Source: Myxococcales bacterium
Lineage (GTDB): Bacteria; Myxococcota_A; Polyangia; Haliangiales; Haliangiaceae
Reading direction: 5' to 3'
Assembly: GCA_016707895.1 (NCBI GenBank)
Contig: JADJGV010000006.1
Coordinates: 186,001 to 250,000, forward strand
DNA length: 64,000 nt
Both the position numbers and the translations under genes were made by a program. The notes below the pieces were generated by a model. That model saw only the letters and a list, made by a program, of their open reading frames with translations. It was not told the origin of the DNA and ran no database searches. Shown here in pieces: positions 9,377 to 17,713 of this stretch. Positions within the stretch are counted from its first letter, which is position 1, and every line of letters begins with the position of its first letter.

Positions 9377-10036
9377 ATGCGGACGATCCTCGGGCTGATG
9401 GCAGGGCTGACGATGGGGGCGCAGGCGGCGGCGGCCAACACGCCGTGTCGGAGCGACTACTGGTCGTCGGCGGTGGCCGAGCTGGGGGCGACGATCCCGT
9501 CCGGCTGCAGCATCGAGCTGTACGTGCCGGCGGCCGACGCCAGCGCCCAGGCGACCGCGCGGATCGGCAGCGCGCCGCTGGCGGTGACCACCAGCGCGGT
9601 CGACACCGTCACCATCCGTCGGTTCATGAACCAGTGCTCGACGATCGACCCGACGTGCTGGCAGTGGCGCACCTTCGACGTGCCGATGGCGGTGCTCGAG
9701 GTGGCGCCGGCGACGCCGTTCCCCGAGGGCGCCGACGTGATCATCGGCGACGGCACCAACGATCGGGTGGCCGTGCACGTCGGCCCGGCCGGCGCGTGCC
9801 CGCCGCGCCGGCCCCTCGCCGAGGAGATGTGCGCCGACCCGCTGGGCGGCGCGTGCACCGGCGGCGCGTTCACCTGCGACAACGGCGACGGCGGGGTCCC
9901 GGTCGCCGACGCCGGCGTCGACGCCCAGGCCGCGCACGATCACGGCGGCGGCGACGGCTGCGCGGCGGGCGGCGGTGGCCTGGGCACCGCGGCGATCGCG
10001 CTCGGCGCGCTGGTCGCGCGTCGGCGCCGGCGGTGA
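9377..10036 (+). CDS. Exported protein with MYXO-CTERM-like sorting tail
   Basis: 219 residues. The signal peptide runs to about residue 20 (GAQAAAA). The mature part is Cys-rich (CRSDYW, GCSIELYV, QCSTIDPTCWQW, CTGGAFTCDN), so disulfide-bonded. The C-terminus has a linker containing DGCAAGGGG, a hydrophobic span (LGTAAIALGALVA) and an arginine cluster RRRRR. This Cys / transmembrane / Arg order is the MYXO-CTERM sorting signal, known in Myxococcota, where the tail is processed and the protein anchored on the cell surface. Function of the body is unknown. The start is supported by the promoter six bases upstream. Confidence 0.7.
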   Translation: MRTILGLMAGLTMGAQAAAANTPCRSDYWSSAVAELGATIPSGCSIELYVPAADASAQATARIGSAPLAVTTSAVDTVTIRRFMNQCSTIDPTCWQWRTFDVPMAVLEVAPATPFPEGADVIIGDGTNDRVAVHVGPAGACPPRRPLAEEMCADPLGGACTGGAFTCDNGDGGVPVADAGVDAQAAHDHGGGDGCAAGGGGLGTAAIALGALVARRRRR

Positions 10037-10089
10037 TCCCGGGATCGGCTCGCGCTTGCATATCGCCGGGCGCTTTGCCCCGCCGTCGT

Positions 10090-10118
10090 TTGACTGCGCG
10101 ATCGGTCGCCTCGAACAT
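10090..10118 (+). promoter_or_regulatory. Promoter TTGACT-N17-GAACAT, leaderless
   Basis: TTGACT (5/6 match to the -35 consensus) is separated by exactly 17 bases from GAACAT, which ends six bases before the GTG at 10125. This predicts a leaderless transcript for the PhoH operon. Confidence 0.5.
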
Positions 10119-10124
10119 CGCAGC

Positions 10125-11438
10125 GTGACGGTCAAGAACTACGTCCTCGACACCAACGTGCTCCTCCACGACGCGCGCGCGATGTTTGCGTTCGCCGACA
10201 ACAACGTGGTCATCCCGATCTTCGTGCTGGAGGAGATCGACACGTTCAAGAAGGACCAGACCGAGCTGGGCCGCAACGCCCGCCAGGTCGCGCGCCTGCT
10301 CGACGAGCACCGCGTCGACGGCGGCCTGTCCAAGCCGCAGAAGCTCGACAACGGCGGCACGGTGCGGGTGGCGCTGGCCAAGAACCCGCCCAAGAACCCC
10401 AGCTACGACTCGCGCTCGATGGATCAGCGGATCCTCGAGATCGCCGCCGAGGTCCGCGACGGCGAGCCCGAGGTGCCGTGCATCCTGGTGACCAAGGACG
10501 TCAACATGCGCATCCGCGGCGATGCGCTGGGCCTGCAGACCGTCGACTACGACACCGAGCAGATCTCGATCGACGAGCTGTACCCCGGGCACCGCGAGGT
10601 CGCGACCCCGGCCGGCACCGTCGACGCGCTCTACGCCGACGGCGGCGCGACGATCGCCGTCGAGGGCGGCCTGTACCCCAACGAGTTCGTGCTGCTCAAG
10701 GACGACACCACCGGCAAGAGCGCGCTGACCCGCCACGACAAGGCCAGCGGCAAGGTGGTGCCGGTCAAGAAGCTGCGCGACGGCGTGTGGGGCATCCGCC
10801 CGCGCAACAAGGAGCAGCACTACGCGCTCGATCTGTTGCTCAACGACGACATCAAGCTGGTGACGCTGGTCGGCAAGGCCGGCACCGGCAAGACGCTGCT
10901 GGCCATCGCCGCCGGCCTGCAGAAGGTCACCGAGGAGGACGTCTACCAGAAGCTGCTGGTCAGCCGCCCGATCTTCCCGCTCGGCCGCGACATCGGCTAC
11001 CTGCCGGGCGACATCGAGGAGAAGCTCAACCCGTGGATGCAGCCCATCTACGACAACCTCGAGCTGCTGCTGGGCCTCAACCGCTCCGACAAGAAGGAGG
11101 GGCGCAGCTACGCCGAGCTGGTCGATCTGGGCTTCGTCCAGGTCGAGCCGCTGACCTACATCCGCGGCCGGTCGCTGCCCAACGTCTACATGATCGTCGA
11201 CGAGGCCCAGAACCTGACGCCGCACGAGGTCAAGACGATCATCACCCGCGCCGGCGAGGGCACCAAGATCATCCTGACCGGCGACCCGTACCAGATCGAT
11301 CACCCGTACCTCGACTCGTCGAACAACGGCCTGACGACGGTGGCCGAGCGGTTCAAGCCCGAGGCGATCGCCGGCCACATCACGCTGGCCAAGGGCGAGC
11401 GCAGCCAGCTCGCCGAGCTGGCGACGCAGGTGCTGTGA
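10125..11438 (+). CDS. PIN-domain / PhoH-like ATPase
   Basis: 437 residues. The N-terminal PIN-type nuclease domain (about 1-135) has conserved acidic residues in YVLDTNVLLHDA, LEEIDTFKK and LVTKDVNMRI. The C-terminal PhoH-type P-loop ATPase has Walker A GKAGTGKTLLA and Walker B IVDEAQN, and the family motif ILTGDPYQID near residue 385. Proteins of this PIN-PhoH type act in the cytoplasm in RNA metabolism and stress survival. GTG 10125 lies directly after a TTGACT/GAACAT promoter. Its stop overlaps the next start (GTGA), so it heads an operon. Family identification is secure; the precise RNA target is unknown. Confidence 0.9.
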   Translation: MTVKNYVLDTNVLLHDARAMFAFADNNVVIPIFVLEEIDTFKKDQTELGRNARQVARLLDEHRVDGGLSKPQKLDNGGTVRVALAKNPPKNPSYDSRSMDQRILEIAAEVRDGEPEVPCILVTKDVNMRIRGDALGLQTVDYDTEQISIDELYPGHREVATPAGTVDALYADGGATIAVEGGLYPNEFVLLKDDTTGKSALTRHDKASGKVVPVKKLRDGVWGIRPRNKEQHYALDLLLNDDIKLVTLVGKAGTGKTLLAIAAGLQKVTEEDVYQKLLVSRPIFPLGRDIGYLPGDIEEKLNPWMQPIYDNLELLLGLNRSDKKEGRSYAELVDLGFVQVEPLTYIRGRSLPNVYMIVDEAQNLTPHEVKTIITRAGEGTKIILTGDPYQIDHPYLDSSNNGLTTVAERFKPEAIAGHITLAKGERSQLAELATQVL

Positions 11439-11923
11439 AGGCGGCGGCCGCCGCGGCGCTGGCGCTCCTCGCCGCCTGCCGCGCGGCCCGCGCCGACGAT
11501 CCCGGCTTCGAGCTGCGGATCGTGGTCCCCAGCGAGGTGGCGCCGGGCGAGGCGGCGGCGGTGTCGGTGACGCTGGCGCCGGCCGCCGGCCGCACGATCG
11601 CCGCCGAGGGGCCGCTCCGGCTGGCGCTCGACGCCGATGACGCGCTGGCCCTGCCCCGGCGCCGCTACCTGCGCAAGGACGCCGCCGATCCGGCGGCCGA
11701 CGCGCCGCGCTTCGACGTCAAGCTGCGGCCCAAGGCCGCCGGCGATCACCGCCTGACGATCGACGCGCGGTTCTGGCTGTGCGCGGCCAAGACCTGCCGC
11801 CCGGTGACCGCGACCCGCGCGGTGATCATCCACGCGCCGGCGCCGCCGATCGACGCCGGGGTCGACGCGGCGATCGACGCCGCGCCGCCGGTCGACGCCG
11901 GCCGCCGCCGAGGGCCGCGATGA
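11435..11923 (+). CDS. Small exported protein, unknown function
   Basis: 162 residues, starting with GTG that overlaps the phoH-like stop by four bases. The signal peptide runs to about residue 20 (RAARA|DD). The mature domain reads as a beta-sandwich with two Cys (LCAAKTCRPV) that can form a disulfide, as in thiol-disulfide interchange DsbD N-terminal-like or cytochrome-biogenesis accessory folds (weak inference). The tail is Asp/Ala/Pro-rich (DAGVDAAIDAAPPVDAG), typical of low-complexity linkers in this genome. The stop overlaps the next ATG (ATGA), so translation is coupled to the permease. Confidence 0.55.
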   Translation: MKAAAAAALALLAACRAARADDPGFELRIVVPSEVAPGEAAAVSVTLAPAAGRTIAAEGPLRLALDADDALALPRRRYLRKDAADPAADAPRFDVKLRPKAAGDHRLTIDARFWLCAAKTCRPVTATRAVIIHAPAPPIDAGVDAAIDAAPPVDAGRRRGPR

Positions 11924-12951
11924 GCGCCGCGCCGCCGCGGCTGCCGGGCTGGCTGCTGGTGGCCCTGGTGCTCGCCGCGGCGGCGGTGTTCGCGCCGTTC
12001 TGGAGCTGGCTGGTGCTGGCGGTGTGGGTCGGGCAGCTCGGCCGCCGCATGGTGCCGTGGCTGACCCGGCTGACCGGCCGGCGGCAGCGCGCCGCGGCGG
12101 TGCTGACCGCGGCGCTGATCGCGTTCCTGGTGGTGCCGATCGCGCTGGTGGTCGCGACGCTGATCGGCGACGCGATCGTCCTCGGCCAGCGGCTGCTGGC
12201 CTCGCCCCAGGCCCGCGCGGTGTTCGAGCAGCTCGTGACCAAGGGCGCCAGCGACGGCGACGATCGCGGGCCGGTCGGCCTGCTGGTCGAGCACGGCGAT
12301 CGCGCGTGGAGCCTGATCAGCCTGGTGTTCGCGGTGGCGGCCCAGGTGCTGCTCGGGTTGTTCGTCTTCCTGTCGACCACCTACGCCGTGCTGGCCGACG
12401 GGCCCCGGGCCTACGCCTGGTTCGAGGACCACCTGCCGCTCGATCCGCGGATCACCGCCCGCTTCGCCGCCGCGTTCACCGAGACCGGGCGCGGCCTGTT
12501 GATCGGCGTCGGCGGCTCGGGCCTGGCCCAGGCCGCGGTGGCCACGCTCGCGTTCGTGCTGCTCGACGTGCCCGAGCCGCTGGTGCTGGGCCTCCTGACC
12601 TTGATCGCGTCGGTGGTGCCGGCGGTCGGCACCGCGATGGTGTGGCTGCCGGTCGCGGCGGGGCTGTGGCTCACCGGCCGCGCCGACGCCGCGGTGATCA
12701 TGGCGGTGGTCGGCGTCGCGGTGATCGGCTCGATCGACAACATCCTGCGCCCGGTGCTGGCGCGGCGCGGCCGGCTGGAGCTGCCGTCGCTGCTGATCAT
12801 GGTCGCGATGTTCGGCGGCATCGCGCTGGTCGGCGCGTCGGGCGTGGTGCTGGGCCCGCTGGTGGTGCGGCTGACCAAGGAGGCGCTGGTGATCGCGCGC
12901 GCCGCGCGGGCCACGCCGCCAGCGCCGGGACCTGCGACACTCGAGCCGTGA
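11920..12951 (+). CDS. AI-2E-family membrane permease
   Basis: 343 residues, the usual length for this family. About seven or eight hydrophobic segments are present: two near residues 8-45, one near 60-80, one near 135-155, and a cluster from 190 to 320. The arrangement, with a hydrophilic stretch after the third helix and the C-terminal VLGPLVVRLTKEAL signature, matches the AI-2E transporter (TqsA/YdiK/PerM) family. Members export or exchange small molecules or Na+/H+; the substrate here cannot be told. Start and stop both overlap neighbours by four bases (ATGA and GTGA), placing it inside the phoH-like operon. Confidence 0.85.
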   Translation: MSAAPPRLPGWLLVALVLAAAAVFAPFWSWLVLAVWVGQLGRRMVPWLTRLTGRRQRAAAVLTAALIAFLVVPIALVVATLIGDAIVLGQRLLASPQARAVFEQLVTKGASDGDDRGPVGLLVEHGDRAWSLISLVFAVAAQVLLGLFVFLSTTYAVLADGPRAYAWFEDHLPLDPRITARFAAAFTETGRGLLIGVGGSGLAQAAVATLAFVLLDVPEPLVLGLLTLIASVVPAVGTAMVWLPVAAGLWLTGRADAAVIMAVVGVAVIGSIDNILRPVLARRGRLELPSLLIMVAMFGGIALVGASGVVLGPLVVRLTKEALVIARAARATPPAPGPATLEP

Positions 12952-13433
12952 TCGCCCGCGCCACCTTCGCCCTCGCGCTCGGGGCCACCGCCTGCGGCGG
13001 CCGCGGCGCGCCGCCCCCGACCATCGCCAACACCGCGGCCCATGACCCGCCGCCGTTCGCGCCGACCGGCCTGCGCGACGGCGCGCTCTGGACCTGCCAG
13101 ATCGACGACTACGATCCGCAGCCGTGCCGGCTGTCGCGCGACGGCCGCGGCTGGCGGCTGGCCAAGCTGCTCGGCTCGCAGCGCTTCCGCGGCGCGGTGA
13201 TCTTCCGCGAGGACGGCGCCCGCTTCCTCGGCGAGTACTTCTGCCCGTGGGGCGACTGCACGATGGGGATCGACGTCGACTTCACCCGCGACGCCGACGA
13301 CGGCGCCTACGTCGGCCAGGCCCGCACCGACGGCGACATCCAGCCGCCGACCCTGCGCTTCCAGTACGACCCGGCCAACGACGCCGCGTTCGGCGGCGCC
13401 GGCTACGGCGGGCTCACCGGCGACGAGCCGTAG
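12948..13433 (+). CDS. Small exported protein or lipoprotein
   Basis: 161 residues. The GTG start overlaps the permease stop. The N-terminus VIARATFALALGATACGG is a short signal sequence with an acceptable but non-consensus lipobox (ATAC). The mature part has paired Cys (TCQIDDYDPQPC, FCPWGDC), suggesting disulfides, and a compact beta-rich body. It is the last gene of the operon and converges on the M16 peptidase gene, with only 18 bases between the two stops. The family is not recognised. Confidence 0.55.
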   Translation: MIARATFALALGATACGGRGAPPPTIANTAAHDPPPFAPTGLRDGALWTCQIDDYDPQPCRLSRDGRGWRLAKLLGSQRFRGAVIFREDGARFLGEYFCPWGDCTMGIDVDFTRDADDGAYVGQARTDGDIQPPTLRFQYDPANDAAFGGAGYGGLTGDEP

Positions 13434-13451
13434 CCGCCCGGGCGGGCCGCC

Positions 13452-14744
13452 TCACTGCCAGCCGGTGATGACCTCGCGCAGCTCGCCGACCCGGGCCTTG
13501 GACAGCGCGCCGACCGCGGCCAGCGCGAGGCCGGCCGGCGTGAACACCTGGCGCGCGGTGGCGATCAGATCGTCGGCGGTGACCGCGTCGATCGCTGCCA
13601 GCCGATCGGCCAGCGCCGGCGGCGGGTAGTACAGCGCGGTGCCGCCGAACCAGCCGGCCATCGCCGCCGAGTCGTCGAGCGACGCCACCGTCTCATAGCG
13701 GTAGCGGGTGCGGATCTTGGCCAGCTCGTCGGCGCCGATCGCCTCCTCGCGCAGGCCGCCGACCAGGCCGAGGATCTCGGCCACCAGCGTCGGCAGCTTG
13801 GCGTTGGCGGTGGCGCTGGTGATCTCGAACAGCGCGGTGTCGGCCAGCGGCTCGATCGCCGCGCCGATCGAGTACGCCAGGCCGCGCTGATCGGCGAGCT
13901 GGTAGTGCAGCCGGGTCGACATGCCGTCGTCGAGCGCGCGCAACAGCGCCACGAACGCCGGGTAGGCCGGATCGATCTCGGGGACGCCGCGGAACAGCAT
14001 CGCCAGGCTGGTCTGGGCGCCCGAGTCCTTGACGTGGCGCCAGCGCGGCGCGGCCGGCGCCGCCGGCGCGACCGGCAGCTCGGCCACCGCGCCGGTGGGC
14101 AGGCCCTCGAGGCAGCGGGCGGCGTCGACGATCGCGCCGTGCGCGACCGGGCCGGCGACGCACAGGATCGTGTTGGCGGCGCCGTAGTAGCGCGCGAAGT
14201 GGCGACGGACGTCGGCGTCGGCGAAGCGCTGGACGTTGGCGCGCGGGCCGATGATGCGCTGGCCCAGCGGGTGATCGCCGAACGCCAGGCCGCGGGCGAT
14301 GTCGTCGACGTTGATCTCGACGTCGTCCTCGTCGTAGTCCTCGCTCATCTCCTCGAGCACCAGCGCGCGCTCGAGCTCGATGTCACCGAACCGCGGCCGG
14401 GCCAGCAGCTCGGCCAGCACCGCGAGGCCGGCCGGCACCTGCTCGGGGGTGAAGCCCATCGAGAACAGCGTGTAGTCGCGGCCGGTCTCGGCGTGGAGCG
14501 TCGAGCCCAGCGCCTCGATCGCGGTGTTGAGCGCCAAGGACGTCGGGTAGCGCTCGGTGCCGCGGAACAGCATGTGCTCGACGAAGTGCGACAGGCCGCT
14601 GTCGGTGGGCACCTCGAACCGCGACCCGACCTTGACGAACGCGGCGACGGTCACGGTGTGCAGGTGGGGCAGCGCGACCGTGGTCACCCGCAGGCCGTTG
14701 CCCAGGGTGGTGGTCGTGACGACGGGATCGACGGGGGCACGCAC
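13452..14744 (-). CDS. M16-family zinc metallopeptidase (pitrilysin/MPP-like)
   Basis: About 430 residues, single-module M16 length. The inverted zinc motif HxxEH is seen as SHFVEHMLF, and the downstream Glu ligand in RALVLEEMSEDYDEDD about 75 residues later. The R/Y region (RTRYRYETVASLDDSAAMAG) needed for substrate binding is in the C-terminal half. M16B enzymes of this size are processing peptidases, usually cytoplasmic or periplasmic; no clear signal peptide is seen here. I prefer GTG at 14744, because a TATACC box lies nine bases upstream of it; an in-frame GTG at 14765 would add seven residues. Confidence 0.85.
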   Translation of the reverse strand: MRAPVDPVVTTTTLGNGLRVTTVALPHLHTVTVAAFVKVGSRFEVPTDSGLSHFVEHMLFRGTERYPTSLALNTAIEALGSTLHAETGRDYTLFSMGFTPEQVPAGLAVLAELLARPRFGDIELERALVLEEMSEDYDEDDVEINVDDIARGLAFGDHPLGQRIIGPRANVQRFADADVRRHFARYYGAANTILCVAGPVAHGAIVDAARCLEGLPTGAVAELPVAPAAPAAPRWRHVKDSGAQTSLAMLFRGVPEIDPAYPAFVALLRALDDGMSTRLHYQLADQRGLAYSIGAAIEPLADTALFEITSATANAKLPTLVAEILGLVGGLREEAIGADELAKIRTRYRYETVASLDDSAAMAGWFGGTALYYPPPALADRLAAIDAVTADDLIATARQVFTPAGLALAAVGALSKARVGELREVITGWQ

Positions 14745-14797
14745 GGAACGAGCGGTATACCCCACCCGGGGCCCGCCGGCAGGGGTCGGACTGCCGG

Positions 14798-14826
14798 TTG
14801 ACGGAGCCGCGCCGCGGGCGTATCAC
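14798..14826 (+). promoter_or_regulatory. Promoter TTGACG-N17-TATCAC, leaderless
   Basis: TTGACG (14798-14803), 17 bases, TATCAC (14821-14826), then seven bases to the ATG at 14834. This is the clearest -35/-10 pair in the window. It leaves no room for a Shine-Dalgarno sequence. Confidence 0.55.
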
Positions 14827-14833
14827 CTTGGCA

Positions 14834-15703
14834 ATGTTCAAGAAGGTCGTCATCGCCGAGGACGACGACGCCATCGCTCACATGGTGAGCATGGCGCTGG
14901 GCGACGCCGGCTTCTTGTGCCTGCGCGCGTACGACGGGGAGGAGGCGCTGCGGCTGGTGCGCGCCCACGATCCCGACCTGCTCGTGCTCGACTGGATGAT
15001 GCCGCGCGTCGACGGCATCGAGGTCGCGCGCCGGCTCAAGAGCGACGTCATGTGGTCGCGCACGCCGATCCTGATGCTGACCGCGCTGGCGTCGGTCGAG
15101 CAGCAGGTCGAGGGCCTCGAGGCCGGCGCCGACGCGTACATGACCAAGCCGTTCGACCTGCGCGAGTTCGGCGCCCGGGCCAAGGCGCTGATCCGCGCGA
15201 CCAAGCGCGAGCGCGAGCGCAACCCCACCACCGATCTGCCCGGCTCGCGGGCGATCGACGAGCACCTCGGCGAGCTGCTCAAGGCCGGCAAGCCGGCGGC
15301 GGTGCTGCACGTCGACATGCTCGGCTTCGACAGCTACGCCGACGCGGTCGGGTTCGCCCGCGCCGAGGACGGCGTGCGCGCGCTGGCCAAGCGGGTGCTC
15401 GAGCTGACCCGCGAGCACGGCGACGGCGGCGCGTTCGTCGGCCACCTCGGCGGCTCGGACTTCATCACCGTGGTCGCGCCCGAGCGCGGCGAGGATCTGG
15501 CGGCGGCGCTGGTCGCGGCGATCAACGCCAACCGCGGCGAGCTGTTCCCCGGCGACCCGGGCAAGCTGGCGCCGGTGGTGGCGATGGCGACCACCGCCGA
15601 CCTGGCGGCCGGCGCCACCGATCAGCTCGCGCGCCGGCTGGGCGCGACGATGCGCACCGCCAAGCAGACCGACGGCGGCGGCTACGTGATCTGGCGCGGC
15701 TGA
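14834..15703 (+). CDS. Response regulator with degenerate GGDEF domain
   Basis: 289 residues. The receiver domain (about 1-120) has the acidic pocket EDDD, phospho-acceptor Asp in LLVLDWMMPRVDG, the LTA switch and the KPFD lysine. Residues 135-289 have the outline of a GGDEF domain: TDLPGSRAIDE at the usual N-terminal position and HLGGSDFITVV where RLGGDEF would be. The change from GGDEF to GGSDF and lack of the normal active-site pattern suggest it does not make cyclic-di-GMP. It may bind nucleotide or a partner instead (inference). The start follows a strong leaderless promoter. The kinase gene begins 13 bases downstream, so the two may work together. Confidence 0.8.
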   Translation: MFKKVVIAEDDDAIAHMVSMALGDAGFLCLRAYDGEEALRLVRAHDPDLLVLDWMMPRVDGIEVARRLKSDVMWSRTPILMLTALASVEQQVEGLEAGADAYMTKPFDLREFGARAKALIRATKRERERNPTTDLPGSRAIDEHLGELLKAGKPAAVLHVDMLGFDSYADAVGFARAEDGVRALAKRVLELTREHGDGGAFVGHLGGSDFITVVAPERGEDLAAALVAAINANRGELFPGDPGKLAPVVAMATTADLAAGATDQLARRLGATMRTAKQTDGGGYVIWRG

Positions 15704-15716
15704 GGGCCGGGGCCTC

Positions 15717-17648
15717 GTGAGCGAGCGGCGCGACGACGACGCCGGCCACGCCGACACCGTCGCGTCGGGCGGCGACGCCCCGGCCACGCCCGCCGACGCC
15801 GGGCCCGCGACCGCCGTGGCCGCGGCGGTCGGCCCGGGCAGCCAGCTCGGGCGCTACCAGCTGATCGACGAGCTCGGCAGCGGCGGCATGGCGACCGTGT
15901 ATCGCGCGCGCGATCGCGAGCTGCGCCGCGAGGTCGCGGTGAAGGTGCTGTTCCCGCACCTGGCCAAGAAGGCCGAGCTGACGCGGCGGTTCCAGCGCGA
16001 GGCCCGGGCCGCGGCCGGCCTCGAGCACCCGAACATCCTGCGGGTCTACGACGTCGGCGCCGACGGCGCGCCGCACATCGTCATGGAGCTGGTGCGCGGC
16101 CAGAGCCTGCGCGAGCGCGCCGAGGCCGAGGGCGCGCTCCTCGCCGAGCTGGTGGCGGCGATCGGCGCGTGCTTGTGCGCGGCGCTGGCGGTGGCCCACG
16201 CCGCCGGCGTCGTCCACCGCGACGTCAAGCCGGCCAACGTGATGATCGCCGACGACGGCCGGCTCTTGCTGGCGGATTTCGGCGTGGCGCGCATCGACGA
16301 CGACGACTCGCTGCACACCCGCACCGGCGCGCTGCTCGGCACGCCGAGCTTCATGGCGCCCGAGCAGGCCCACGGCGACGCGCTCGACGGCCGGGCCGAT
16401 CTGTACGCGGTCGGCGTCACGCTGTACCAGCTGGCGACCGGGGCGATGCCGTTCGCCGGGCCGACCGCCAAGATCCTGGCCGAGGCGCAGCGCGGCGCGC
16501 CGCCGGCCCTGCGCCGCCAGCCCGCGGTGGGCGCGCCGCTGTCGCGGCTGATCGCGCGCCTGATGGATCCCGAGCCGAGCAAGCGCCCGCCCGACGCGAC
16601 GACCGCCGCCGCCGAGCTGACCGCGCTGGTCGCGGCCGGCGGGCTGGGCGCGCCGGCCGACGAGGTGCGCGCGTGGGCGCTCGATCCGGCGGCGTACCGC
16701 GCGGCGCGGACGCCGACCGTGCTCGCGGCGCTGATGGCCGAGGCCACCGCCGCCGTCGCGCAGGGCGCGACCGCGCGGGCGCTGGCGACCTGCGATCGCG
16801 TGCTGGCGCTGGCGCCCGATCACGCCGGCGCCGCGGCGCTGGTGGCGCGGGTGACGCGGCAGGGCCAGACCCGCCGGTGGCTGATCGCGGGCGCCGCGGC
16901 GCTGGCGGTCGGCGGCGGCGCGGTCGGCGCGTGGCGCGTGGTCGGCGGCGCGGCGCCGCGGGTCGCGCCCGACGCGGCCGTGGTGGTGAGCGACGCCGGC
17001 GCGGCGATCGACGGCGCAGGCGTCGACGCGTTGGCCGACGCGCCACCGCCCGACGCGGCCGTGGTGGTGGGCGACGCGGCGACCGGGCTCGACGCGCCGC
17101 CGCCGCGCGACGCCGGCGATCGCGCGACCGCGCGCCGGGACGCGGCGGCGCTCGAGGTCGCGGCGCCGGTCGACGCCGCGCTCGCCGCCCCGATCGACGC
17201 CGCGCCGCGGGCCCCGATCGACGCGCCGCCGGCGCCGGGCGCGGTGGTGCTGCGGGTCGACGCGTGGTGCGACCTGACGATCGACGGCCAGGCCCGCGGG
17301 CGGGCCAGCGCCGCGCCGATCGAGCTGGCCCCGGGGCGCCACACGCTGGTGTGCAAGCAGGGCCTCGGCCAGGGGGCCTGGCGCCAGGAGGTCGTGGTGG
17401 CCAGCGGCGCGACCCAGACCCTCGACGTGACGCTGCTGGCCTCGGTGCGCGTGGTCAACGGGCTGGCCGACACCATCCGGCTGCGCGATCGCGCGCTGGC
17501 GCCCGGCGCCGAGGCCGCGCTGCGCCCCGGGCGGGTCCAGGTCGAGCGGCTGCGCGGCGACGGCGTCAGCGCGCTGGGCTGGATCACGGTGCCGGCGGTG
17601 GGCCGCTGCACCGTGCGCGCGGCGCCCGAGCTCGCGTGTTATCCGTGA
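15717..17648 (+). CDS. Membrane Ser/Thr protein kinase (Hanks type)
   Basis: 643 residues. The kinase domain is at about 47-310: glycine loop LGSGGMATVY (53-62), catalytic Lys76, HRDVKPAN (167-174), DFG (187-189) and APE (214-216), so all active-site residues are present. A transmembrane segment lies near 382-402. A long Asp/Ala/Pro linker (repeats of DAAVVV and IDAAP) leads to a C-terminal extracytoplasmic domain of about 135 residues with the PEGA-like phrase VLRVDAWCDLTIDGQ. The GTG start is close to the preceding receiver gene, suggesting one transcription unit. It probably senses an envelope signal and phosphorylates cytoplasmic proteins. Confidence 0.88.
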   Translation: MSERRDDDAGHADTVASGGDAPATPADAGPATAVAAAVGPGSQLGRYQLIDELGSGGMATVYRARDRELRREVAVKVLFPHLAKKAELTRRFQREARAAAGLEHPNILRVYDVGADGAPHIVMELVRGQSLRERAEAEGALLAELVAAIGACLCAALAVAHAAGVVHRDVKPANVMIADDGRLLLADFGVARIDDDDSLHTRTGALLGTPSFMAPEQAHGDALDGRADLYAVGVTLYQLATGAMPFAGPTAKILAEAQRGAPPALRRQPAVGAPLSRLIARLMDPEPSKRPPDATTAAAELTALVAAGGLGAPADEVRAWALDPAAYRAARTPTVLAALMAEATAAVAQGATARALATCDRVLALAPDHAGAAALVARVTRQGQTRRWLIAGAAALAVGGGAVGAWRVVGGAAPRVAPDAAVVVSDAGAAIDGAGVDALADAPPPDAAVVVGDAATGLDAPPPRDAGDRATARRDAAALEVAAPVDAALAAPIDAAPRAPIDAPPAPGAVVLRVDAWCDLTIDGQARGRASAAPIELAPGRHTLVCKQGLGQGAWRQEVVVASGATQTLDVTLLASVRVVNGLADTIRLRDRALAPGAEAALRPGRVQVERLRGDGVSALGWITVPAVGRCTVRAAPELACYP

Positions 17649-17701
17649 TCCGCGACACCGGCGTCCGGATCCGCGCCCCGCGCGGAGCCGCGGTCGTGGG
17701 A

Positions 17702-17707
17702 TATCCT
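17702..17707 (+). promoter_or_regulatory. -10 box TATCCT, leaderless promoter
   Basis: TATCCT ends six bases before the GTG at 17714, in a 65-base gap. It supports that start for the lipoprotein gene, although an ATG at 17747 also keeps the signal peptide. Confidence 0.45.
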
Positions 17708-17713
17708 CGCGTT

